DNA from: GCA-003244245 sp035714625 | Lineage (GTDB): Bacteria; Actinomycetota; Actinomycetes; Mycobacteriales; Pseudonocardiaceae | Reading direction: 5' to 3' | NCBI GenBank assembly: GCA_035714625.1 | Contig: DASTLT010000079.1 | Location: forward strand, 1 to 19,030 | DNA: 19,030 bases | Notes under the pieces: generated by a model | The model's input: the letters and a program-made list of their open reading frames with translations, nothing else | Databases searched by the model: none | What the model was told of the DNA's origin: nothing | Position numbers and translations under genes: made by a program | In this document: positions 12,367-19,030 of the stretch, piece after piece | Position numbering within the stretch: the stretch's first letter is position 1 | Layout of the letters: the number at the start of each line of letters is the position of its first letter

Positions 12367-12393
12367 GTGACAGAGCGCACCGAGTACGGGTGA
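12367..12393 (+). other. Possible 8-codon ORF upstream of glnR
   Basis: AAAGGAG (12350-12356) is followed 10 nt later by GTG 12367 and a peptide MTERTEYG ending at TGA 12391-12393. TAGCGT (12364-12369) overlaps the start and may instead be a -10 element for glnR. The two readings compete and neither is proven. Confidence 0.25.
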
Positions 12394-12474
12394 ATTGGGG
12401 CCACGCCCGGTATCCTCCCTCCAACATGCTGTGGGTCCGGCCGAGCTCCACCCGGTAGCCCCCGGGTTGCCGAA

Positions 12475-12511
12475 CCGGACTGCAGACCCCGGACTGTAGA
12501 CCCCGGACTGG
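12475..12511. repeat. 14-bp tandem repeat in the glnR leader
   Basis: The unit ACTGYAGACCCCGG is repeated twice head to tail (12479-12492 and 12493-12506). It is preceded by CCGG and followed by ACTGG, so there are about 2.5 copies. It ends 35 bp before the glnR start, in the 5' leader or promoter. It does not look like the usual GlnR box. Confidence 0.6.
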
Positions 12512-12520
12512 ACACCACAG

Positions 12521-12537
12521 CCTCCCGCGGCAGGAGG
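12521..12537 (+). promoter_or_regulatory. glnR ribosome site inside a small hairpin
   Basis: CCTCC (12521-12525) can pair with GGAGG (12533-12537), which is part of the AGGAGG ribosome site lying 8 nt before ATG 12546. This could dampen translation. Confidence 0.35.
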
Positions 12538-12545
12538 AAGCAGGC

Positions 12546-13376
12546 ATGGAGTTGCTGCTGCTTACCGCAGACCCCGGATCGAGTTCGGTGCTGCCCGCGT
12601 TGTCCCTGCTGCCGCATGGGGTGCGGGCAGCTCCGCCGGAGGTGGCCGCCCTGCTGGACGCCGGCCCCTACGACGCGGTGCTGGTCGATGCCCGCACCGA
12701 CCTGGCCGGCTCGCGCAGCCTCTGCCGCTTGCTCGGCTCCACGGGGCTGGATGTGCCGGTGGTGGTGGTGATCGGCGAGGGTGGGCTGGTCGCGCTGGCC
12801 GCGGACTGGGGAGCCGACGAGATCCTGCTGCCCACCGCGGGTCCGGCCGAGGTGGACGCCCGGCTGCGGCTGCTGGTCGCCCGGCGGGCCACCGATCCGG
12901 GGGCGGGCCGGGGCGGGGCCCTGGTGCTCGGCGAGTTGGTGATCGACGAGGCCACCTACACCGCACGATTGCGCGGCCGGCCGCTGGAGCTGACCTACAA
13001 GGAGTTCGAGCTGCTGAAGTACCTGGCCCAGCATGCCGGCCGGGTGTTCACCCGCGCTCAGTTGCTGCAGGAGGTCTGGGGTTACGACTTCTTCGGTGGC
13101 ACCCGGACCGTCGACGTCCATGTCCGCCGGCTGCGGGCCAAGCTGGGACCCGAGCACGAGCAGCTCATCGGCACCGTGCGCAACGTGGGGTACAAGTTCG
13201 TCCGTCCGGTGCGCAGCATGAGTCCCCGGGAGCGGGCCGAGCACCCCACCCCGGTGCAGCCAGACCCCGAGGCTGTCGATCCCGATCGGGCCAGGGCAGC
13301 CCCGGCACCCGGCGGGCTGCCCGGACCGGCTGGGGTCGACGCGGCCCGGGGGGTGGTTCCGGTCTCCGGGGGCTGA
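12546..13376 (+). CDS. glnR: GlnR-like nitrogen-response regulator (OmpR/PhoB type)
   Basis: This 276-residue protein has an N-terminal receiver-like domain (1-115) and a C-terminal winged helix (128-222, with ELTYKEFELLKYL and RTVDVHVRRLRAKLG). The phrases SLCRLLGSTG and ADWGADEILLPTAGPAEVDA are close to Streptomyces GlnR. GlnR is an orphan response regulator: D48 is at the phospho-site, but the supporting acidic pocket of ordinary receivers is not evident. It controls ammonium assimilation and wider nitrogen metabolism. Its position next to mshD and lmeA matches mycobacteria (Rv0818 region). An unusual Pro/Ala-rich tail (223-276) follows the DNA-binding domain. ATG 12546 has AGGAGG 8 nt upstream. 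mshD follows, behind its own -10. Confidence 0.87.
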   Translation: MELLLLTADPGSSSVLPALSLLPHGVRAAPPEVAALLDAGPYDAVLVDARTDLAGSRSLCRLLGSTGLDVPVVVVIGEGGLVALAADWGADEILLPTAGPAEVDARLRLLVARRATDPGAGRGGALVLGELVIDEATYTARLRGRPLELTYKEFELLKYLAQHAGRVFTRAQLLQEVWGYDFFGGTRTVDVHVRRLRAKLGPEHEQLIGTVRNVGYKFVRPVRSMSPRERAEHPTPVQPDPEAVDPDRARAAPAPGGLPGPAGVDAARGVVPVSGG

Positions 13377-13403
13377 CCGGCGGGCGGTGCCGCCTGGCCT
13401 GGG

Positions 13404-13409
13404 TAGCGT
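13404..13409 (+). promoter_or_regulatory. mshD -10 element, leaderless start
   Basis: TAGCGT ends 7 nt before GTG 13417, and there is no ribosome site, so mshD is probably transcribed from its start codon. A -35 is not clear. Confidence 0.5.
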
Positions 13410-13416
13410 GGCTGTC

Positions 13417-14367
13417 GTGGTGCAGCAGACCCCGCAGGAGCTCTCCGCCCCGATCCTGACCTGGACGGCGCGCCCGTCCGAGGCCGAGACCGCCGACGTG
13501 CTCGCGCTGCTGGCGGCCGCGGCCGGAGCGGACGGCGTCTATCCCATCTCGGAGGCCGCCGAGCTGCGGTTGCGCCATCGTGCCCCGCCCGACGCCGGCC
13601 CACCCAGCCCGGCCGGGCACCTGCTGGTGCGCGACCCCGCGGGCAGCCTGGTCGGCTACGGCGGACTGGACGAGCGCGTCGAGCGGCCCACCGCGGAGTT
13701 CGCGGTGCATCCGGGGTCTCGGCGCCGCGGTATCGGGGCGGCCATGCTGGCCGCCCTGCTCGCCCGGGTGCCCGGGCCGCTGTGGATCTGGGCGCACGGT
13801 GAGCACCCGGCGGCGCTGCGCCTGGCCGAGCGGGCCGGGCTGGACCGCCGGCGGGAGCTGCTGCAGTTGCGTCGTGGCCTGGCCGACCCGGTGGCTCCCC
13901 GGCCGCTGCCGGACGGGCTGCGGCTGCGCCCGTTCGTGCCCGGCCAGGATGAGCCCGCGGTGGTGCGGGTGAACAACCGGGCCTTCGCCTGGCATCCCGA
14001 GCAGGGCCGGTGGGATGTCGGCGAGCTTGCGGTTCGGCAGGCGCAGCCGTGGTTCGATCCGGCCGGGTTCCTGCTGGCCGTGGACGGCGAGGACCGGTTG
14101 CGCGGCTTTCACTGGACCAAGGTGCATCCTGAGGGGTGCGGGGAGGTCTATGTGATCGGGATCGAGCCCAGCGCCCAGGGTATCGGGCTGGGCGGGGCAC
14201 TGATCGTGGCCGGGCTGGCGTACCTGCGGGACCGGGGGCTGGCGGAGGTCCTGCTCTACGTCGAGGCGGACAACGCTGCGGCCTTGCGCACCTACCGGAA
14301 GCTGGGCTTTCGGCCGCACCACACCGACGTCGAGTTCCTCCGCTCCGCGGTACCCTCCGCCGGGTGA
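13417..14367 (+). CDS. mshD: Mycothiol synthase (two GNAT domains)
   Basis: This 316-residue protein almost equals the length of the M. tuberculosis enzyme. MshD acetylates Cys-GlcN-Ins with acetyl-CoA, the last step of mycothiol synthesis, and marks the organism as actinobacterial. The first GNAT domain (about 15-155) keeps EFAVHPGSRRRGIGAAML. The active second domain (about 168-310) has the acetyl-CoA loop PSAQGIGLGGALI (251-263) and YVEADNAAALRTYRKLGF. The frame is open ten codons further up, but I chose GTG 13417 because of the -10-like TAGCGT just before it; GTG 13420 is equivalent. The gene follows glnR as in mycobacteria and precedes pstS. Confidence 0.93.
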   Translation: MVQQTPQELSAPILTWTARPSEAETADVLALLAAAAGADGVYPISEAAELRLRHRAPPDAGPPSPAGHLLVRDPAGSLVGYGGLDERVERPTAEFAVHPGSRRRGIGAAMLAALLARVPGPLWIWAHGEHPAALRLAERAGLDRRRELLQLRRGLADPVAPRPLPDGLRLRPFVPGQDEPAVVRVNNRAFAWHPEQGRWDVGELAVRQAQPWFDPAGFLLAVDGEDRLRGFHWTKVHPEGCGEVYVIGIEPSAQGIGLGGALIVAGLAYLRDRGLAEVLLYVEADNAAALRTYRKLGFRPHHTDVEFLRSAVPSAG

Positions 14368-14509
14368 GGGGAGGTGTCCGGTAAGAACCACGGTGCGGGG
14401 AACTGGCCGGAGATCGCACCCGATTTGTGACGTTGAGCAATTTTCAGTCGCGGAGAGGTGGATCCAACTTCACCCATAAGATGCTCAAGACCACGCCCGA
14501 ACGGGTTAT

Positions 14510-14553
14510 GTTCACCTTCGGTTAATCTTCCGGTCGATCACTGTCCATTCCCG
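14510..14553 (+). promoter_or_regulatory. PHO box: four tandem 11-nt PhoP direct-repeat units
   Basis: Four consecutive 11-mers read GTTCACCTTCG, GTTAATCTTCC, GGTCGATCACT and GTCCATTCCCG. The first two match the conserved part of actinobacterial PhoP direct-repeat units (G-T/G-T-C/A-A-C/T-C) best, and the phase is kept throughout. A -10-like TAACCT (14559-14564) places the -35 region inside the last units, the expected geometry for PhoP-activated pstS. The rest of 14368-14509 shows nothing I can name. Confidence 0.75.
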
Positions 14554-14615
14554 CTGCATAACCTCCGCCGCGACCGGCCTGACCTGAGCCGGCAGGCAGC
14601 GACGAAGGAGATCCA

Positions 14616-15590
<975 letters not shown>

Positions 15591-15621
15591 CAGCTATCTC
15601 GCTCCGTGAGAGGAACCGATC

Positions 15622-15693
15622 ATGCGGGTGAGCAAGGCTACACTTTCGAGTGAGATGGTCACCTCCAGCCTAGGGGTGGAAGACCCGAAGTGA
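15622..15693 (+). CDS. Candidate 23-codon ORF coupled to pstC
   Basis: ATG 15622 follows AGAGGA by 6 nt and opens a 23-residue frame, MRVSKATLSSEMVTSSLGVE plus DPK. Its TGA overlaps the pstC GTG start as GTGA (15690-15693). This is the same coupling geometry used by other gene pairs in the window. The peptide is polar, with no membrane segment or known motif. It may be a translational leader that lowers PstC yield relative to PstS, or chance. A TACACT (15639-15644) within it could be a weak internal -10. Confidence 0.4.
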   Translation: MRVSKATLSSEMVTSSLGVEDPK

Positions 15694-16679
15694 GCACCAC
15701 GACGCTCGGTGCGGGCCAGCCGGCCGCGGCTGGCCCCCCTCCGGGTCGGGGCGGGCGCCAGGGCACCTCCGGAGCGGGCTCCTCGCTGCGCCCCTCGTCG
15801 CGCCGCATCGGGGAGCGGATCATTCTGAACCTGCTGTTCGTCGCCGCGGTGATCTCGGTGCTCACCACGGTGGCCATCGTGGTCTCGCTGCTGATCCCGG
15901 CGGTCGACTTCTTCCGCCAGGTCTCGATCGTCGAGTTCCTCACCGGTACCCGGTGGACCCCCAACTTCGCGCAGCAGGACTATGGCGTGCTGCCGCTGGT
16001 GGTGGGGACGCTGTGGACCACCGGCATCGCGTTGCTGGTGGCCGTGCCGCTGGGGCCGGGCGCGGCGATGCTGCTCTCCGAGTACGCCTCCGAGCGGATC
16101 CGCCGGGTGCTCAAGCCGGCGCTCGAGGTGCTCGCCGGGATCCCGTCGGTGGTCTACGGCTTCTTCGCGCTGCAGTTCATCGGCCCGGTGCTGCTCAACG
16201 GCCTACTCGGCATCCAGGTCGGGACGTTCAACGTGCTGCAGGCCGGGCTGGTGCTCGGCATGATGATCGTCCCAACGGTGGCATCGCTGTCCGAGGACGC
16301 GATGTCGGCGGTGCCCGGTGCCTTGCGGCAGGGCTCGGCCGCGCTGGGCGCCAACCGGATGCAGACCACGCTGCGGGTGGTGCTGCCCGCGGCGATCTCC
16401 GGGATCATCGCCGCGATCGTGCTCGGCATCTCCCGCGCCGTTGGCGAGACGATGATCGTCGCGATCGCCGCCGGCAGCATCGCCCAGATCAGCCCCGACC
16501 CGCGGGAGGCCGCGCAGACGATGACCGGGTTCATCGCGCAGGCCGCCACCGGGGAGAACGCGGTCGGATCGCTGGCCTACGACACCCTCTACGCGGTTGG
16601 CCTCTCGCTGTTCGCCATCACGCTGCTGGTCAACATCATCAGTATCCGGCTGGTCCGGCGTTTCCGGGAGGCGTACTGA
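15690..16679 (+). CDS. pstC: Phosphate ABC transporter permease PstC
   Basis: This 329-residue membrane permease has about six transmembrane helices after a cytoplasmic, Gly/Pro-rich N-terminus (1-40). The first helix is LNLLFVAAVISVLTTVAIVV (about 47-66). GIPSVVYGFFALQFIG and the EAA loop ALRQGSAALGANRMQTTLRV are typical of PstC and contact the PstB ATPase. It forms the phosphate channel with PstA. The GTG start has only a weak ribosome site and overlaps a 23-codon ORF, so coupling may supply ribosomes. The stop overlaps the pstA ATG by one base (TGATG). Confidence 0.95.
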   Translation: MSTTTLGAGQPAAAGPPPGRGGRQGTSGAGSSLRPSSRRIGERIILNLLFVAAVISVLTTVAIVVSLLIPAVDFFRQVSIVEFLTGTRWTPNFAQQDYGVLPLVVGTLWTTGIALLVAVPLGPGAAMLLSEYASERIRRVLKPALEVLAGIPSVVYGFFALQFIGPVLLNGLLGIQVGTFNVLQAGLVLGMMIVPTVASLSEDAMSAVPGALRQGSAALGANRMQTTLRVVLPAAISGIIAAIVLGISRAVGETMIVAIAAGSIAQISPDPREAAQTMTGFIAQAATGENAVGSLAYDTLYAVGLSLFAITLLVNIISIRLVRRFREAY

Positions 16680-17593
16680 TGGCCACGCTGGCCGACCGGG
16701 CCGGGACCCAGCCGCTGCGCCGGGCCACCGGGGGGGAGCGCTCATCGCGGGCGGTGCTGTTCCTGCTCGCGCTGTGGCTGTCGTTGTGCACCGGGCTGGT
16801 GTTCCTCGTCGTCCTGGTCGCGCAGACCTTGGTCGAGGGCCTGCCCCGACTGGACGCCAACCTGGTCACCAATTACACCTCGCTGCTCTACCCGGAGCAG
16901 GCCGGTTTCCGGGCGGCCATCCTGGGCACCGTCTGGGTGATCGGCTGCACTGCCCTGCTGGCGATCCCGCTCGGCGTGGCGGCGGCGATCTACCTGGAGG
17001 AGTTCGCCGACAACGAGCGCTGGTACACCAGGCTGATCGAGGTCAACATCCAGAACCTGGCGGCCGTGCCGACGATCATCTACGGCCTGCTCACCCTGGG
17101 CATTCTCGGTGGGCTGCAACTGGTGCTGGACTTCCAGAACCGCAACGTCGTGATCGGTGGGGCGCTCGCGCTCGCCCTGCTGATCCTGCCGGTGATCATT
17201 ATCGCCACCCGGGAGTCGCTGCGGGCGGTGCCCGCCGAGATCCGGGCCGGCTCGCTGGCCCTGGGCGCCACCCCGTGGCAGACGGTATGGCGCCAGACGC
17301 TGCCCGCCGCCATCCCGGGCATCGCCACCGGCACGATCATCGCGCTGTCCCGGGCCATCGGGGAGGCCGCGCCGCTGCTGCTGCTCGGCGCCGTGGTGTT
17401 CATCAGATATGACCCGAACGGCTTGCTGTCCGGGTTCACCACGATGCCGGTGCAGATCTACAACCTGGTCGCCCAGCCCCAGGAGGAACTGCGTACCGCG
17501 GCCGCTGCGGGCATCGTCGCGCTGCTTGCCTTGCTGCTGCTGATGAACGGCGTCGCGATCCTGATCCGCAACAAGTTCCAGCGTCGCTGGTGA
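16679..17593 (+). CDS. pstA: Phosphate ABC transporter permease PstA
   Basis: This 304-residue permease has six predicted membrane helices, beginning with AVLFLLALWLSLCTGLVFLV. The family phrases NIQNLAAVPTIIYGLLTLGI and the EAA loop EIRAGSLALGATPWQTVWRQ are clear, and SRAIGEAAPLLLLGA follows. It pairs with PstC. ATG 16679 shares one base with the pstC stop; the frame is open upstream, but there it is shadow of pstC. Its TGA (17591-17593) overlaps a GTG at 17590 in the pstB frame. Confidence 0.95.
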   Translation: MATLADRAGTQPLRRATGGERSSRAVLFLLALWLSLCTGLVFLVVLVAQTLVEGLPRLDANLVTNYTSLLYPEQAGFRAAILGTVWVIGCTALLAIPLGVAAAIYLEEFADNERWYTRLIEVNIQNLAAVPTIIYGLLTLGILGGLQLVLDFQNRNVVIGGALALALLILPVIIIATRESLRAVPAEIRAGSLALGATPWQTVWRQTLPAAIPGIATGTIIALSRAIGEAAPLLLLGAVVFIRYDPNGLLSGFTTMPVQIYNLVAQPQEELRTAAAAGIVALLALLLLMNGVAILIRNKFQRRW

Positions 17594-17607
17594 GAGCCGA
17601 GGGCATC

Positions 17608-18513
17608 ATGACCGTCAACCCCATCATCGCGACCGGAGCACCGATGTCCGACAGCACCCCAACTGGGGCGCAGCGCCAGGTCGTCGATGTCGAGCGGGTG
17701 GCCGCGACCAAACGCGCGATCCCCGACGTGCCGCGGGCGGTGATGAGCTGCGCGGAGCTCAATGTCTACTACGGTGACTTCCTCGCCGTCCGGGAGGTCA
17801 ACCTGTCCTTCGGGGAGAACGAGATCACCGCGCTGATCGGCCCCTCCGGCTGCGGCAAGTCCACCGTGATCCGTTGCCTGAACCGGATGAACGACCTCGT
17901 GGTGGGGGCCAGAGTCGAGGGCGTGGTGCGCTACCACGGCCAGAACATCTACCACCGCGATGTGGACCCGATCGAGGTCCGGCGCCGGATCGGGATGGTG
18001 TTCCAGAAACCCAACCCGTTCCCCAAGTCGATCTACGACAACATCGCCTACGGCCCCCGGGTCACCGGAATGCGCCCGGACAGCATGGACGACCTGGTGG
18101 AGCAGGCGCTGCGCGGCGCGGCCCTGTGGGACGAGGTGAAAGACAAGCTCAAACAGAATGCCTACAGCCTGTCCGGCGGCCAGCAGCAGCGGTTGTGTAT
18201 CGCCCGCACGCTGGCCACCGAGCCCGACGTGATCCTCATGGACGAACCCTGCTCGGCCCTGGACCCGATCGCCACCGCGCGGATCGAGGACCTCATGATG
18301 GACCTGCGCCAGCGGTTCACCATCATCATCGTCACGCACAACATGCAACAGGCGGCCCGGGTCTCGGACCGGACCGCGTTCTTCACCGCGCAGGCCGACG
18401 ACACCACCGGCAACCGCACCGGCCTGCTGGTGGAATACGACCGGACCGAGAAAATCTTCTCCAACCCGTCCGAGAAGCGCACCGAGGACTACATCTCAGG
18501 TCGGTTTGGCTGA
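17608..18513 (+). CDS. pstB: Phosphate ABC transporter ATPase PstB
   Basis: This protein of about 301 residues is an ABC ATPase. It has Walker A GPSGCGKST (78-86), the Q-loop in VFQKPNPFPKSIYDN, signature LSGGQQQR (188-195), Walker B VILMDEPCSALD (208-219) and the H-loop H244 in IVTHNMQQ. It powers PstCA. About 45 residues precede the usual PstB start, so the true start is uncertain: GTG 17590 (GTGA overlap with pstA), ATG 17608 (weak GAGGG) and ATG 17644 (CGGAG 5 nt upstream) are all in frame. The gene ends one base before the convergent phoU stop, leaving no room for a terminator. Confidence 0.93.
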   Translation: MTVNPIIATGAPMSDSTPTGAQRQVVDVERVAATKRAIPDVPRAVMSCAELNVYYGDFLAVREVNLSFGENEITALIGPSGCGKSTVIRCLNRMNDLVVGARVEGVVRYHGQNIYHRDVDPIEVRRRIGMVFQKPNPFPKSIYDNIAYGPRVTGMRPDSMDDLVEQALRGAALWDEVKDKLKQNAYSLSGGQQQRLCIARTLATEPDVILMDEPCSALDPIATARIEDLMMDLRQRFTIIIVTHNMQQAARVSDRTAFFTAQADDTTGNRTGLLVEYDRTEKIFSNPSEKRTEDYISGRFG

Positions 18514-18514
18514 C

Positions 18515-19030
18515 TCACAGCGGGAGTTCGCCGGTGACCAGGTAGCTGATCTGACGGGCAATGGCCACCGCATGGTCGGCGAAGCGCTCGTAGTAGCGGC
18601 CGATCAGGGCGGCGTCGACCGCCGGTTCCACCCCGTGCGACCAGTCCTCGGAGAACAGGATGCGGAACAGTTGGCGACGCAATGCGTCCACCTCGTCATC
18701 TGCTCTGGCCAGCCGATCGCCGGACAGCGGGTCCTGATTCTCAATCGCTTTGGCGGCGTCCTCGGCGAGTTGGCTGGCGAGCAGGCCCATCCGGGCGAAC
18801 ACCGGCCGGACGTTACCCGGGATGGTCAGGTTGGGGTGCTTCAACCGGGCGATCTTGGCGATGTGCTGGGCCAGATTACCCATCCGCTCCAGGTCAACCA
18901 CTGCATGCAGGGCCGCGACCACCAGCCGCAGGTCGGTGGCCACCGGGGCCTGCAGCGCGAGCAAGCTGATACAGCGCTGCTCCATGTCGTCATGCAGGGT
19001 GTTCATCTCGTCAACCTGAGAGATCACCAT
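18515..19030 (-). CDS. phoU: Phosphate signalling protein PhoU (5' end outside window)
   Basis: The 171 residues seen are the C-terminal three-quarters of PhoU. That protein has two three-helix bundles that bind metal clusters and join PstSCAB to the phosphate sensor kinase. The two metal-binding helices are seen in VVDLERMGNLAQHIAKIARL and YYERFADHAVAIARQ. The usual length is about 215-225 residues and the N-terminal phrase is absent. The methionine at the window edge is therefore probably internal, and the gene continues past 19030. It is convergent with pstB, as for phoY2 in mycobacteria, rather than the last gene of the operon as in enterics. Confidence 0.92.
   Translation of the reverse strand: MVISQVDEMNTLHDDMEQRCISLLALQAPVATDLRLVVAALHAVVDLERMGNLAQHIAKIARLKHPNLTIPGNVRPVFARMGLLASQLAEDAAKAIENQDPLSGDRLARADDEVDALRRQLFRILFSEDWSHGVEPAVDAALIGRYYERFADHAVAIARQISYLVTGELPL

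Overview
The window is GC-rich, tightly packed DNA from an actinobacterium. It carries a mycothiol synthase gene, a GlnR-type regulator, an LmeA/DUF2993 protein, GTG/TTG starts and several starts that look leaderless (a TANNNT -10 ends 6-8 nt before the start codon). From memory, gene order follows the mycobacterial block sseC-cysA-thiX-lmeA-glnR-mshD-pstB-phoU and the Streptomyces block around nur, amfC/rsiG and the nitrobindin gene. The inclusion of Nur and RsiG with mycobacterial-style order suggests a Pseudonocardiales-like organism; this is inference, not a species call.

Layout. (1) 1-1135 is a small accessory patch: the tail of an IS3-family transposase with its probable right end, a frameshifted IS66-type transposase fragment, and an intact VapBC-like toxin-antitoxin pair. 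(2) 1122-4741, minus strand, is a compact run nur - ygfZ - MOSC protein - beta-keto acid cleavage enzyme - rsiG. Its RsiG-like protein carries two copies of the cyclic-di-GMP-binding signature. (3) 4790-5698 is a pabC-like lyase divergent from nur. (4) 5699-6027 has no conventional gene but holds a promoter, a 19-nt stretch complementary to the 16S rRNA 3' end, a 12-codon ORF and competing RNA stems. (5) 6028-6648 is nitrobindin, followed by a decayed second vapBC pair. (6) 6951-9008 is a divergent cytochrome P450/TetR pair with a palindromic operator between them.

(7) 9052-12192, minus strand, is a sulfur and cell-envelope run: lmeA - thioredoxin-like - Cys-rich leader peptide - DUF4395 - rhodanese-type sulfurtransferase - DUF1416 (sseC). 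The genes are joined by ATGA overlaps or a 4-nt gap, except across the leader. (8) 12546-14367 holds glnR and mshD. (9) 14510-18513 is the phosphate operon pstS-pstC-pstA-pstB behind four tandem 11-nt PHO-box units, converging on phoU, which runs off the right edge.

The sequence supports four regulatory themes: phosphate (PHO box, PstSCAB, PhoU), nitrogen (GlnR), nickel (Nur, with every metal ligand conserved) and cysteine supply (a Cys leader with an attenuator-like fold ahead of the sulfurtransferase genes). The least explained element is the small-ORF/RNA locus at about 5715-5970.
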